A stretch of 64,000 nt of DNA from Ziziphus jujuba (lineage: Eukaryota; Streptophyta; Magnoliopsida; Rosales; Rhamnaceae): NCBI RefSeq assembly GCF_031755915.1, contig NC_083389.1, forward strand, positions 2,658,001-2,722,000, written 5' to 3'. Within the stretch, counting starts at the first letter, position 1. Each line of letters opens with the position of its first letter. The position numbers were made by a program, and so were the translations under genes. Below, piece by piece: positions 11,582 through 23,700 of the stretch. The notes under the pieces are model-generated. The model worked only from the letters and a program-made list of their open reading frames with translations. It did not search any database and was not told the origin of the DNA.

Positions 11582-12641
11582 TTCCCCTCCTCTTGAAAAG
11601 GATTTGTCCTCAAATTGAAGTCATCACCTGCAGCAAAAGGAGATAAATCAGCAACATTAAAGGTGGCACTAACACTATACTCACCTGGTAGATCAAGTTT
11701 GTAGGCATTGTCGTTTATCCTCTCCAAACTTGAAAAGGTCCATCACCCCTCGGCATGAGTTTTGATTTCCTTTGTTCGGGAAATCTTTCTTTCCTTAAAT
11801 GCAGCCACACCCAATCTCCAGGTTCAAACACCATTGATTTTCGGCCTTGATTAGCCACCTTCGCATATTGCTCGGTCCTCCTCTCAATGTTTGCTCGGGT
11901 CTTCTCATGAATCTGCTTTACAAAATCAGCTTTTTGTTTTCCATCTAGATTAGCACGCTCACTTAAAGGCAAAGGTGTTAAATCTAATGGAGTCAAAGGA
12001 TTAAAACCATAAACAATTTCAAATGGAGTAAATTTAGTTGCTGAATGTAAAGACGTATTATATGCAAATTCAACATGTGGCAAACATTCTTTCCAAGTCC
12101 TTAAATTTCTACTAATTAATGCTCTCAACAATGCAGACAATGTTCTATTTACTACTTCAGTTTGTCCATTAGTTTGTGGATGACAAGTAGTTGAAAATAA
12201 AAGCTTAGTACCTAATTTAGCCTACAATGTTTTCCAAAAATAGCTTAAGAACTTAGCATCCCTATCTGAAACAATAGTTCTTGGCATTCCATGCAATCTC
12301 ACAATTTCCTTGAAAAATAAATTAGCAATATTGGATGCATCATCAGTTTTGTTACATGCAATAAAATGTGCCATCTTAGAAAACCTATCTACTACAACAA
12401 ATATGGAATCCTTACCTGTCCTTGACCTGGGCAACCCAAGAATAAAATCCATAGACAAATCTACCCAAGGATAGGTAGGGATCGGCAAAGGCTTATACAA
12501 TCCATGCGGTTTCAATGTTGATTTTGTTTTTCGGCACTTCAAACATCTTTCACAAATTCTCTCAACATCTCTCCTCATGTTAGGCCAATAAAAATGTTCT
12601 TGCAGCAAGGATAAAGTTTTTAAAACACCAAAATGGCCCAT
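11582..12641 (-). pseudogene. element A integrase, broken
   Basis: Read from 12641 down: the end of the HHCC zinc domain ([11 protein letters not shown]), the catalytic core with [11 protein letters not shown] and IVSDRDAKF carrying the first two acidic residues, then a stop (TAG, 12220-12222) where a Trp codon is expected. The frame goes on with the C-terminal part of the core, [12 protein letters not shown], and the C-terminal domain ([17 protein letters not shown]). A frameshift near 11730 separates it from the final segment ending NPFQEEGNDANPPE, which enters the LTR. Integrase would insert element DNA into host chromatin. This is the only copy in the window in which the integrase core can be read. 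Confidence 0.88.
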
Positions 12642-12837
12642 TAAACCACCCCTATGTCCTTCCCGAACCTATAATTCCCTAATACTACAATTAGGCACAC
12701 AAAGTTTGTTTTCCTTAAACAAATATCCCTCAAATATGTAAAATTTATTAAATCCATGTTTCAAACAGGTTCTAAAAATTTCTTCAAAGTCACTATCATG
12801 CTCATAAAGTTATTTCAATTGTTCAAATCCAAGCAAT
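12642..12837 (-). pseudogene. RNase H/integrase connection of element A
   Basis: Degenerate coding sequence between the RNase H end (ADALSRR near 12870) and the integrase zinc domain. It carries at least one frame change and an in-frame stop near 12810. The reading [11 protein letters not shown] can still be followed. Confidence 0.65.
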
Positions 12838-13194
12838 CTAGCATCTAAGGTAGAAAAAGAGCACATACCTTCGAGATAATGCATCGGCAACCACATTTTC
12901 CTTACCTTTTTTATAGCGGATCACATATGGAAATGTTTCAATAAATTCAATCCACTTAGCATGCCTTCGGTTGAGCTTTCCTTGACCCTTGATATGCTTC
13001 AAAGACTCATGATCCGTATGAATCACAAACTCCTTTGGCATGAGATAATGCTGCCACGTCTCCAAAGCCCTCACCAAAGCATACATCTCCTTGTCATAAG
13101 TCGGGTAGTTTAGGGCAGCTCCATTTAATTTTTCACTAAAGTAGGCTATGGGTCTTCCTTCTTGCATTAAGACAACTCCAATACTTTCCCCCAT
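12838..13194 (-). pseudogene. element A RNase H, first part deleted
   Basis: Reads [47 protein letters not shown] and VADALSRR, typical of gypsy RNase H. Compared with element E (30567 downward), about 35 codons are missing upstream, including the segment DASGVGIG with the first catalytic Asp. This copy therefore could not have made active RNase H after that deletion. Confidence 0.87.
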
Positions 13195-15265
13195 TTGAAT
13201 CCAACATTCTTCTTGACAACTTTATTCAATGGTGCTGCTATGGTACTAAAATCCTTGACAAATCTTCTGTAAAAGCTTGCCAAGCCATGAAAGCTCCTCA
13301 CTTGGGTGATAGAAGTAGGAACCGGCCACTCTTGAATTGCTTTCACCTTAGCTTGGTCAACTTTGATTCCTGCAGCACTTACTACAAAACCTAGAAACAC
13401 AAGCTCTTCTTTGCAAAATTCACATTTTTTAATGTTAGCAAACAATCTTTCCTTTCTAAGAACTTGCAAAACTTGCTAAGTTGATCCACATGGTCATCCA
13501 AATTTCGACTATATATTAGAATGTCATCAAAATAAACAACCACAAATTTACCAATAAATGGACGCATTACATGATTCATAAGCCTCATGAAAGTACGAGG
13601 TGCATTGGATAATCCAAAAGGCATAACTAACCATTCATACAGCCCATATTTAGTTTTAAATGCGGTTTTCCATTCATCACCTTCTTTCATCCTAATTTGG
13701 TGATAACCACTCCTAAGATCAATTTTTGTAAACATGCAAGCACCATGAAACTCATCAAGCATATGATCTAATCTAGGAATGGGATTTCTATATTTGATGG
13801 TAATGTTATTTATAGCCCTACAATCAACACACATTCTCCAAGAACCATCCTTTTTAGGTACCAACAAAACAGGAACAGCACATGGACTTAAACTCTCACG
13901 AATGTATCCATTATCAAGCAAATCACTTACTTGTTTTTGCAGCTCCTTTGTTTCTTCGGGATTGCTCCTATAAGCTGGTCTATTTGGTATGGAAGCCCCT
14001 AGAACAAATTCAATTTGATGTTCTATCCCTCGAATAGGTGGTAGTCCATTTGGAATCATATTTGGGAAGACATCTCCAAATTCCTTCAAAAGAGAAATCA
14101 TTGAACTTAGCAATTCAAGTTCTTCAAAGTTAGTTTGATCATTAAAATAATTTTCTTTGTAAAGCATGACCAGCAAAGGTTTCTTACACTCAATAACCTT
14201 ATTAATATCCCCTAAACTCAAATAAAAATTGCTACTTAACCTTTCCTTTCTTTCTTTTCCTTTTTTTCCCTTGGATTGGCGCAAACCTTCGGATTTCTCT
14301 TCCTTCTCCAAGCTCGCGGGTTTGCCACTTCCTTTTCCTTCTCTTTCGGTTTTCCCTTGATCTTTCCACTCAATATGAACCTTAGAAACCTTACCTTGGT
14401 CAGCAACCTCAATCTTACCTTCTTGAAAGGATGGTGAAGCCGTTGGTGCCATACTTGCTTTTTCCTTGAGCTTTTCGGCTTCTCTCCTTTGTTGCATTTG
14501 TAATTGGTCTTTGTAAACCTCTTTAGGAGATAATGGTTCCAGCTTGACCTTCTTCCCTTTAAACCTGAAAACAATACTATTTTCTCGACCAAAATGAGTA
14601 GCATCTTTATTAAATTGCCATGGCCTACCTAATAGTATATGTCCAGCAATCATGGGTACAATATCACATAAGACTACATCCTCATATCTTCCTATACTAA
14701 ATTTTACTTTGACTTGTTTATTTACCCTCATCTCACGACTATCATTTAACCATTGTAACCTATAGGGTTCTGGATGTTTAATTGTTTTCAAGCCTAATTT
14801 ATCAACTACAAGATTACTTATCACATTAGTACAACTCCCACTATCTATAATCATGCTACAAATTTTACCTTGTATTTCGCAGCGAGTGTGGAAGATGTTT
14901 TCTCTTTGTATCTGCTCTTCATCTTTGTAGACAGCAAGTACTCTCCTTGAAACCAAGCTCAACTCAGCATTAGATGTATCTACAGGTTCGGCTTCATCTT
15001 CATTGCAATCCTCCTCTTGTTCGGTTTCAGCCCCACTTTCTTCACTCGCAGATTCCAGCTCACCATCACCCTTTAATACCATGATTCTTCTATTTGGGCA
15101 TTGGCTGGCTATGTGACATCTTCCTTGGCACTTAAAACAAATTATTTCTCTGGATTTTTGAGGTTTAGGATCAGATTTTATCTCACCTCTAAGTGCTTGG
15201 ACAGATTCGGTCTTGACCTCCCTTCTTGGCCGGTTGGTAGTTTCTTCTCCTAATTTCGGCTTCAA
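13167..15265 (-). pseudogene. element A zinc knuckle, protease and reverse transcriptase
   Basis: The long frame 15265-13391 (624 codons) holds the end of gag with CFKCQGRCHIASQC (the usual Gly before His is Cys here), an acidic linker, the protease (MIIDSGSCTNVI near 14845), the NFYLSLGDINKVI module, and RT with [41 protein letters not shown] and VVYFDDILIYS. A frameshift near 13470 moves the RT thumb (LFANIKKCEFC...[11 protein letters not shown]) into the frame 13469-13167. RT copies element RNA into DNA. Domain order and lengths are usual for the family up to this break. Confidence 0.92.
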
Positions 15266-16263
15266 CTTGTTTTCATAAGGGGAATTGTTTTTCCAGCCAC
15301 TTGAACTTGTCCTTCCACTGCTAGAAACTCCTCCAAACCGTGTACTAACACCCTCCTCTTGAATTGGTTCTCAAGCTTAATTGCTACATGCAACATCTCC
15401 TCCAATTCCAAGTATTGTTGTAATTCAAGTTGGTTGGCAATGTCACGGTTTAACCCTCCAATAAATCTTGCCATTGTTGCCTCCCTATCCTCATTCATAT
15501 TCAGCCTCATCATTAACATCTCCATCTCTTTGTAATAATCCTCCACAGACCTACTTCCTTGAGACAAAGATTGAAGCCTTTGATGCAGCAACCTATGGTA
15601 ATGGGATGGCACAAACCATTTCCTCATGGCTCCTTTCATTTGATGCCATGTCGAGATTAAATCATCACCAACTCTCCTTCTAGTATTTTGCTCATTGGTC
15701 CACCATTGCAGTGCATAATGTCCAAACTCTATTGCTGCCAACTTCACCTTCTTACCTTCCGAATAGTTGTGGCAGTCAAAAATCATCTCCATTTTTTCTT
15801 CCCACTCCAAATAAGCTTCGGGATCACTTTTACCCATAAAAGGTGGGATGTTAACCTTGATATTTCCCAAATCATCATCTGTATCTTCCCTCCTATATCT
15901 CCAATGGCCAGCTCTATTTTGGACAGCAAAAGTTTCATCCATACCTTCCTCAAAGTCTCCATCGAATGGCTCCTCATCAAATTCCTCTCTCGGTCTCTCG
16001 CGACCTCCTCGTCCTCGGCCTTGCCCTCCATGGAATTCTTGCCTATTTCTTGTATTCGGCATTCCTTGTGAGGCTTCTAGTCTTCCCACTCTTTGATTCA
16101 CATGCTCAACTTGAGCACTAACCCGCTGTATCGATTCCAAAACGGCTCTCATGTTCACTTGGTCTCCACTCCCGGTAGCTCGGGCATCGCCATGGAATGC
16201 TATGGACTCTTCCTCATTGATCCTCAAGGGTGGATCTCCTCTTCTTATTCTAGAATCTGCCAT
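15262..16263 (-). pseudogene. element A gag, frameshifted at its end
   Basis: Starts at ATG 16263 (MADSRIRRGDPP). Seen: an acidic/Arg-Gly-rich N-terminal part, then the retrotransposon gag core (EWEEKMEMIFDCHNYSE, ALQWWTNEQNTRRRVGDDL, PSHYHRLLHQRLQSLSQG). Near 15350 one C is missing relative to B, so the frame leaves the gag path just before the linker to the zinc knuckle. Gag would form the particle that packages element RNA. Confidence 0.9.
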
Positions 16264-17418
16264 GTTAGTAAAATACTGCAAAAATGAAATAAATCCTCAC
16301 AATATTCACTCCCTCACGTGTTTCACTCAAACAAGGTCTCGACACTCGTGCTTGCACACTAGTTTCGGCTTTTACCCTCTTTTAAGCTCACACACTCTTG
16401 CCTTTTCCACTCAATGAATTATCTCAAAGTTCTAATTAAAACACCCATAAAACAGCAATTAGATCACTAGTATGTTTTAATTAAACTTATCAACAAAACA
16501 GTAAGCAAAAATAAACAAATACCGAACGGAATGAAAAAAACCTATTTTCAGTTTTTCTAGACAAAATAAAGCAAATTGATGAGAAAACTTTGGAATTTTG
16601 AAGAACTGGACCAGATGGTAATAGATTATGAGTTCAAGAATAAAATTCTAGAAAAAGAAATTCAAATACGAACAAGAATCAAATTGAACAAAAATATAGA
16701 ATAGTTTTGGTTGTTGTTCTTGTAATTCAAGTTTTGTATCAATTCCTTTATCTAATTTTAATCCAAATAATTTGAACACCCAAAATCCAAATATCCAGCA
16801 GCAAAAAAATAATTTCCCAGCAACTCAAATATTGAATAAATAATAAAAAAACCAGCAGCTCCAACAAATTTCCAGCAACAAATCAAACTCCAACAAACCG
16901 AAATATTTTTTTTCTTTTTTTTTTTGGGCTTTACCTCTTCTTTTTTGTTTTTTCTTTATTTTTTTTTTTTCACTCACAGAACATAAACAACTGCAGTAGC
17001 AAGAAAATTACCAAAATTGCAATTCCAACTCCAAAACAAACACCAAACCCATGACCTCCAAATAAACACAAATGTGCAGTTTTTTTTTTTTTTTTAAAAT
17101 GTTGCCGCAAACTCTTTTTTTTTTTTTTAATATATGAATGCAAATATTTAAGACTAAAACAGCAAATAAATATCAACAAAAACCAAAATCAACAAGAACA
17201 ATGATGAAAAACAACCAACAAACTAGGAAACAAAAATACGATAAAACTAGGAAATCCTAATTCAACTAAGAATGAATTTTTTTATTTTTTATTATTTTTT
17301 TTCTTTTGAATGCTGAACGTGTATAGGATGGATGCAACCTTAACCTAATGCTAAAATTGCAGAATAACACAAAAACAAATAAAGCAACTAAAGATAGATC
17401 AAACCTGGACAAAATTTA
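16264..17418 (-). other. element A leader
   Basis: Homologous to the B leader, with T-runs on the plus strand near 16910-16970, 17080-17125 and 17277-17305. The Gly-rich hydrophobic reading (FGGHGFGVCFGVGIAILVI, frame 17179-16970) is present. No gene beyond that. Confidence 0.8.
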
Positions 17419-17430
17419 GCTCTGATACCA
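17419..17430 (-). promoter_or_regulatory. primer binding site, initiator tRNA-Met type (A)
   Basis: GCTCTGATACCA on the plus strand, two bases from the 5' LTR end at 17433. Confidence 0.92.
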
Positions 17431-17432
17431 AA

Positions 17433-18467
17433 TGATACGAACCTAGGACGACCTGCTCCTAAACCAGTATTATATTAGCCCGGATCTCAATAAAGTTCAA
17501 GTTTTAATGGAATGGACCTCAACCCCTAACCAACCTGTGGTTAGAAACCTTGGTATAATCTAGACGCCACAATAGGGGAAGGAAAACCTAATGATCAGTC
17601 AAGCTAAAACAACCAATTCTCTAATGGTGTTTTAGGTGTTCTCAAAGAACAAAGAGATAATTAATCTCACAAGTATTTTTTTAATCAAATCAAAGTTAAT
17701 TCTTATTGATCACTAAGCCTTTAAATAGGCTCTGAAAGAAACAAAATAAACCCTAAAAACCCTAGGTAAAACCGGCCACTCACATAAAGAATCCTAGTTG
17801 GCCAAAACTATACTTCCTTTCCTAATCTAAGTTTGATTAATTAATTCCTTTATATTAAATGAGGAATTAATTAATTTACAATGGAAAGAATAAAATAAAA
17901 ACCTTCCTAAAGTTATTTGTCCAGAAAATAAATAAATAAAAACATAAAAGTAATGGTAGTTTCCTAAAACAAAAAGTAAGAACAAATTAGGAAACTAAAA
18001 ATGGTAAATTTCGGCTATGTTGGTAATGACCCTTCTTTGATCCAATTGGACTGCAAATCAGCTTCAATAGTCTTTGTGGGATGCCAAATAAGCTTATTGT
18101 GAAGTTCCTCACGTTGCCCTTGCTTGGAAGTATGAGAAAAGGCTAATACAGTAAAGCTAGCAAGGAATACAGCAAATTCGGCCCTTTCGTCCCCTTGTGT
18201 GCAAACCACCTTGTTGGTCGGATTTGAAGCTGCTTTAGCTGGTTTATATGACTCATCCTCCATATGAATTGAACCCATAAGGATGGGGTTCCAATTCATA
18301 CAACCCAGCCTCCTTATTATCACCAAAAATGTCACCCGGGCCTGTTTTGGCTTCTATGGCTTGTACGAGTAAAACAGGCCTTGGTTCTTTAGATATGGCC
18401 AACCCTCTTGACTATGACTTATTCATTGTATGAGGACAGCAAGATTATCCTTGAACGTCTTGGCTTG
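17433..18467 (-). repeat. element A 5' LTR, part before insertion C
   Basis: Begins TGATACGAACCTAGGACG. Interrupted by element C after GCTTG (18463-18467). The remaining 87 bp lie at 24727-24813. Confidence 0.92.
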
Positions 18468-19591
18468 TGATGTGATTCTGCCCGAGCCCGCTCCACCGAT
18501 AACCCACTGGGGTGCTAACTTGACACGGATGAAGACTAGGCCAATCACAAGAGCTCAAATTAAGAGATTTAAGGAAAATCTGGGAGTATTTATACAGGGG
18601 GGTAATGAATCTCAACAGAGCTTATCCATACTTGAAGATACAAAGCCTATTCTAAGCGTCCAAGTGGTGGAAGCCGATACGGACCCAGGTGACGGTTTTG
18701 GTACATTTTTTGAGTCCGGGAAGCGTGAAATGGTTCCAATGCTTTATGGGTTCAATACATATGCCTAATTGGTCATGGAATCAAGTTAAATCAGCCTCAA
18801 ATGCAATCAAAAAGGGCTTGTACGGACAGCATCAACAATTTGGCCGAATATGCTGTATTGCTTGCTGGCTTTACTGTATTTTACTGTATTAGCCTTTTCT
18901 TATTTTTCCAAGCATGGGTAACGTGTGGGCCTTCATATTCAGCTCATTTGGCATCCTACAAATCATCTAGAAACTGATTTAGAGCTCAAAGAGGTCAAAG
19001 ATTGATCAAAGTCAACTTGATCAAAAGGCTAGCATTTTTAGTTTCCTAATTTGTTTTTACTTTTTATTTTAGGAAACTACCATTACTTTTTGGCTTTTAT
19101 TTATTTATTTTCTGGACAGATAACTTTAGGAAGGTTTTTATTTTATTCTTTCCATTGTAAATTAATGAATTCCTAATTTAATATAAAGGAATTAATTAAT
19201 CAAACTTAGATTAGGAAAGGAAGTATAGTTTCGGCCAACTAGGTTTCTTTATGTGTGGTGGCCGGTTTTCTTTATGTTCTAGGGTTTTTAAGTTGTCTTT
19301 TCAAAGCCTATTTAAAAGGCTTAGTTATCAATAAGAATACAACTTTGATTTGATTGAGAAAATACTTGTGAGATTAATTATCTCTTTGTTCTTTAAGAAC
19401 ACCTAAAACACCATTAGAGAATTGGTTGTTTTAGCTTGACTTATCAATAGGTTTTCCATCCCCTATTGTGGCGTTTACATTATACCAAGGTTGGTTAGGG
19501 GTTGAGGTCAATTCCATTAGAACTTGAACTTAATTAAGATCCGGGCTAATATAATACGGGTTTAGGAGCAGGTCGTCCTAGGTTCGTATCA
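18468..19591 (+). repeat. element C 5' LTR (1124 bp)
   Basis: Begins TGATGTGATTCTGCCC and ends TTCGTATCA. The first 301 bp carry an open frame identical in layout to the C-terminal tail encoded in the 3' LTR (ends FGTFFESGKREMVPMLYGF, then NTYA). Confidence 0.95.
19309..19318 (+). promoter_or_regulatory. likely TATA box of element C
   Basis: TATTTAAAAG inside the conserved string AGCCTATTTAAAAGGCTTAG, about 275 bp before the LTR end; similar strings occur in the other gypsy LTRs. Position and composition fit a promoter, but no start site is known from the sequence. Confidence 0.5.
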
Positions 19592-19593
19592 TT

Positions 19594-19605
19594 TGGTATC
19601 ATAGC
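19594..19605 (+). promoter_or_regulatory. primer binding site, initiator tRNA-Met type (C), one mismatch
   Basis: TGGTATCATAGC, two bases after the LTR; other copies have TGGTATCAGAGC, so one G is T here. Confidence 0.88.
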
Positions 19606-20741
19606 TAAATTTTGTTCAGGTTTGATCTATCTTTATTTGCTTTATATGTTTTTGTGTTATTCTACAATTTTAGCATTAGGTTAAGGTTGCATCCATCCCA
19701 TACACGTTCTGCCCTTAAAAAAAAAAAAAAATTCATTCCTAGTTGAATTAGGATTTCCTAGTTTTACAGTAATTTTGTTTCCTAGTTTGTTGGTTGTCTT
19801 TTATCATTGTTCTTGTTAATTTGGTTTTTTTTTTATTTTTCTTTGCTGTTTTAGTCTTAGATATTTGCATTCATATATTTAAAAAAAAAAAAAAAGAGTT
19901 TGCGGCAACATTTAAAAAAAAAAAAAAAATGCACATTTGCGTTTATTTGGAGGTCATGGGTTTGGTGCTTGTTTTAGTGCTGGAATTGTAATTTTGGTAA
20001 TTATTCTTTGCTACTGCAGTTGTTTATGTTCTGTGAGTGAAAAAAAAAAAGAAAAAAAAAAGCAATGAAGAGGTAAAGCCGAATAAAAAAAATATGTATA
20101 TTTCGGTTTGTTGGAGTTTGATTTGTTTGCTGGAAATTTGTTGGAGCTGCTGGTTTTTTGATTATTTATTCAATATTTGGGTTGCTGGGAAATTATTTTT
20201 GCTGCTGGATATTTGGATTATGGGTGCTTAAATTATTTGGATTAAAATCGGTTAAAGGATTTGATACAAAACTTGAATTACAAGAACAACAACCAACACT
20301 TTTCTATATTTTTGTTCCCTTTGATTCTTGTTCGTATTTGAATTTATTTTTCCAGAATTTTATTCTTGAACTCAAAATATACTACCATCTGGTCCAGTTC
20401 TTCCAAATTCCAAAGTTTTCTCATTAATTTGCTTTATTTTGTCTAGAAAAACCGAAAATAGGTATTTTCATTCCGTTCGGTATTTGTTCATTTTTGCTTA
20501 CTGTTTTGTTGATAAGTTTAATTAAAACATACTAGTGATCTAATTTCTGTTTTGTGGGTGTTTTAATTAGAACTTTGAGATAATTCATTGAGTGGAAAAA
20601 GGCAAGAGTGTTTGAGCTTAAAAGAGGGTAAAAGCCGAAACAAATGTGCAAACACGAGTGTCGAGTCCTTATTTGAGTGAAACACGTAAGGGAGTGAAAT
20701 TGTAAGGTCCTATTTTATTTCTATTGCATTATTGTACTAAC
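19606..20741 (+). other. element C leader
   Basis: About 1.1 kb with A-runs at about 19718-19730, 19880-19895, 19915-19930 and 20040-20062. The region matching the hydrophobic leader peptide of A and B is present but frameshifted (frame 19794-19991). No other gene. Confidence 0.8.
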
Positions 20742-23700
20742 ATGATAGAATCAAGAATGAGAAGAGGAGATCCACCCTTGAGGATCAATGAGGAAGAGTC
20801 CGTAGCATTCCATGGCGATGCCCGAGCTACCGGGAGTGGAGACCAAGTGGACATGAGAGCTGTTTTGGAGTCAATACAGAGGGTTAGTGCTCAAGTTGAG
20901 CATGTAAATCAAAGAATGGGAAGACTAGAAGCCTCACAAGGAATGCCAAATACAAGAAATAGGCAAGAATTCCATGGAGGACGAGGCCGAGGACGAGGAG
21001 GTCGCGAGAGACCAAGAGAGGAATTTGATGAGGAGCCATTCGGTGGAGACTTTGAGGAAGGCATGGACGAAACCTTTGCTGTCCACGAGAGAGCTGGCCA
21101 TGGAAGATATATGAGGGAGGATACAGATGATGATTTGGGAAATATCAAGGTTAACATCCCACCTTTTATGGGTAAAAGTGATCCCGAAGCTTATTTGGAG
21201 TGGGAAGAAAAAATGGAGATGATTTTTGACTGCCACAACTATTCGGAAGGTAAGAAGGTAAAGTTGGCAGCAATGGAGTTTGGAAATTATGCACTCCAAT
21301 GGTGGACCAATGAGCAAAACACCCGAAGGAGAGTTGGTGATGACTTGATTACTACATGGCGACAAATGAGAAGAGCCAAGTGGAAGCGATTCGTACCATC
21401 ACACTATCATAGGTTGCTACATCAAAGACTTCAATCTTTATCTCAAGGACATGGATCCGTGGAGGATTATTACAAGGAGATGGAGATGCTCATGATGAGA
21501 TTGAACTTGAATGAAGTTTGGAAAGCAACCATGGCAAGGTTTCTTGGTGGTTTGAATCGTGAAATAGCCAATCAACTAGAATTGCGACAATATGTGGAAT
21601 TGGAGGAGATGTTGCATGTGGCTATTAAATTAGAGCATCAATTCAAGAGGAGGGGTGTAAGATCATGGTTTGGAGGTGTTTCCAACAATGGAAGGTCTAA
21701 TTCAAGTGGCTGGAGGAACAATCCCATCTATGAAAGCAAGCCAAAGCCGAAAGTCAAAGAAGAAAGTTCAAACTGGTCAAGGAAGGAGACTAGAATCAAA
21801 TCTGTCCAAGCACCAAAGAATGAGGTAAAATTAGATCCTAAACCTTCTAGAACTCATAATGTTGTGTGTTTTAAATGCCAGGGAGGAGGACACATTGCTA
21901 GCCAATGCCCGAATAGAAGAATCATGGTGTTAAAGGGCAATGACGAGCTAGAATCGGAAAATGAAGAAAGTGAGGATGAAGCCAAGCAAGAGGAGGAGGA
22001 CTTAGAGGATGAACCCGAAACCTTGCAAGCATCCAATGCTGAATTAAACTTGCTTTCTAGGAGAGTACTTGCTGCATACAAAGATGAGGATAAAATTCAA
22101 AGAGAGAACATCTTCCACACCCGATGTGGAATTCAAGGTAAGATTTGTAGTATGATTATTGATAGTGGAAGTTGTACAAATGTAATTAGTAACATTGTAG
22201 TTGATAAATTAGGCTTAATAACTATTAAACATCCAGAACCTTATAGATTACAATGGCTTAATGATAGTGGTGAAATAAAAGTGAATAAACAAGCCAAAGT
22301 AAAATTTCGTATAGGTAGATATGAGGATGTAGTCTTATGTGATATTGTACCCATGATTGCTGGACATATACTATTAGGTAGGCCATGGCAATTTGATAAA
22401 GATGCTACTCATTTTGGTCGAGAAAATAGTATTGTTTTCAGGTTTAAAGGGAAGAAGGTCAAGCTGGAACCATTATCTCCTAAAGAGGTTTACAAAGACC
22501 AATTACAAATGCAACAAAGGAGAGAAGCCGAAAAGCTCAAGGAAAAAGCAAGTATGGCACCAACGGCTTCACCATCCTTTCAAGAAGGTAAGAATGAGGT
22601 TGCTGGTCAAGGTAAGGTTTATAAGGCTCATATTGAGTGGAAAGATCAAGGAAAAGCTGAAAGAGAGGGGAAAGAAAGTGGCAAACCTGAGAGCTTGGAG
22701 AAGGAAGAAAAATCCGAAGGTTTGCGCCAATCCAAGGCGGGAAAAGGAAAAGAAAGAAAAGAAAGGTCAAGTAGCAACTTTTATTTGAGTTTAGGGGATA
22801 TTAATAAGGTTATTGAGTATAAGAAACCTTTGCTGGTCATGATTTATAAAGAAAATTATTTTAATGATCAAACTAACATTGAAGAACTTGAATTGCCAAG
22901 TTCAATGATTTCTTTTTTGAAGGAATTTGGAGATGTCTTCCCAAATGAAATTCCAAGTGGACTACCATCCAATCAAGAGGGAAAAGGTGAGCTTGCTATC
23001 CAAGGTAAGTCTTCTACTACTCAGGTTGTGTGGAAAAATTTTAATAAAACCAAGAGTGAGAAATTTGGAGCAAATGCTGAAAGTGAGGAAGGTGAGATGG
23101 CCGTGAGGGAGAAAGGAAAAGGAAGACAAGAAAGGAAAAATATAAATTTTTATCTTAGCTTTGGTTATGTTAATAAAGTAATTATGAATAAAAAATCATT
23201 GCTAACCATGAATTTCAAAGATACTTATTTAAAGATGTCTTTATTGCATCGAACTTTATCTGCATTGTTGAGAGCTTTACTTAGTGGCAATTTGAAAATT
23301 TGGGAAATATTGTTTGCTAACTTTAAAAAGTGTAATTTTTACCATAATGAGCATGTATTTCTAGATTTTGTTGTAATAGTGTTTGACCCAGGAGAATTGG
23401 TTTGGTTGCACTTACAAAAGGAAAGGTTTCCTAATCAAAGAAAGTCAAAGTTCATGCCGCCTATCGATGGACCTTTTCAAGTTTTGGAGCCGAATAACAA
23501 GAATGCCTACAAGCTTGATTTACCAGGTGAGAATAACATGAGTGCTGCATTTAATGTTGCTGATTTAACTCCTTTTGATGCAGGTGATAATCTTGATTTG
23601 AGGACAAATCCTTTTCAAGAGGAGGGGAACGATGTGATTCTGCCCGAGCCCGCTCCACTGATAACCCACTGGGGTGCTTACTTGACACGGATGAAGACTA

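Noticed and set aside
18430..18768. Separate gene at the start of element C
   Set aside because: It is the LTR copy of the polyprotein tail plus a few bases of element A; no promoter or start of its own.
20724..20741. TTG start extending the C polyprotein by six residues
   Set aside because: The related copies begin at the ATG corresponding to 20742, and nuclear genes rarely use TTG.
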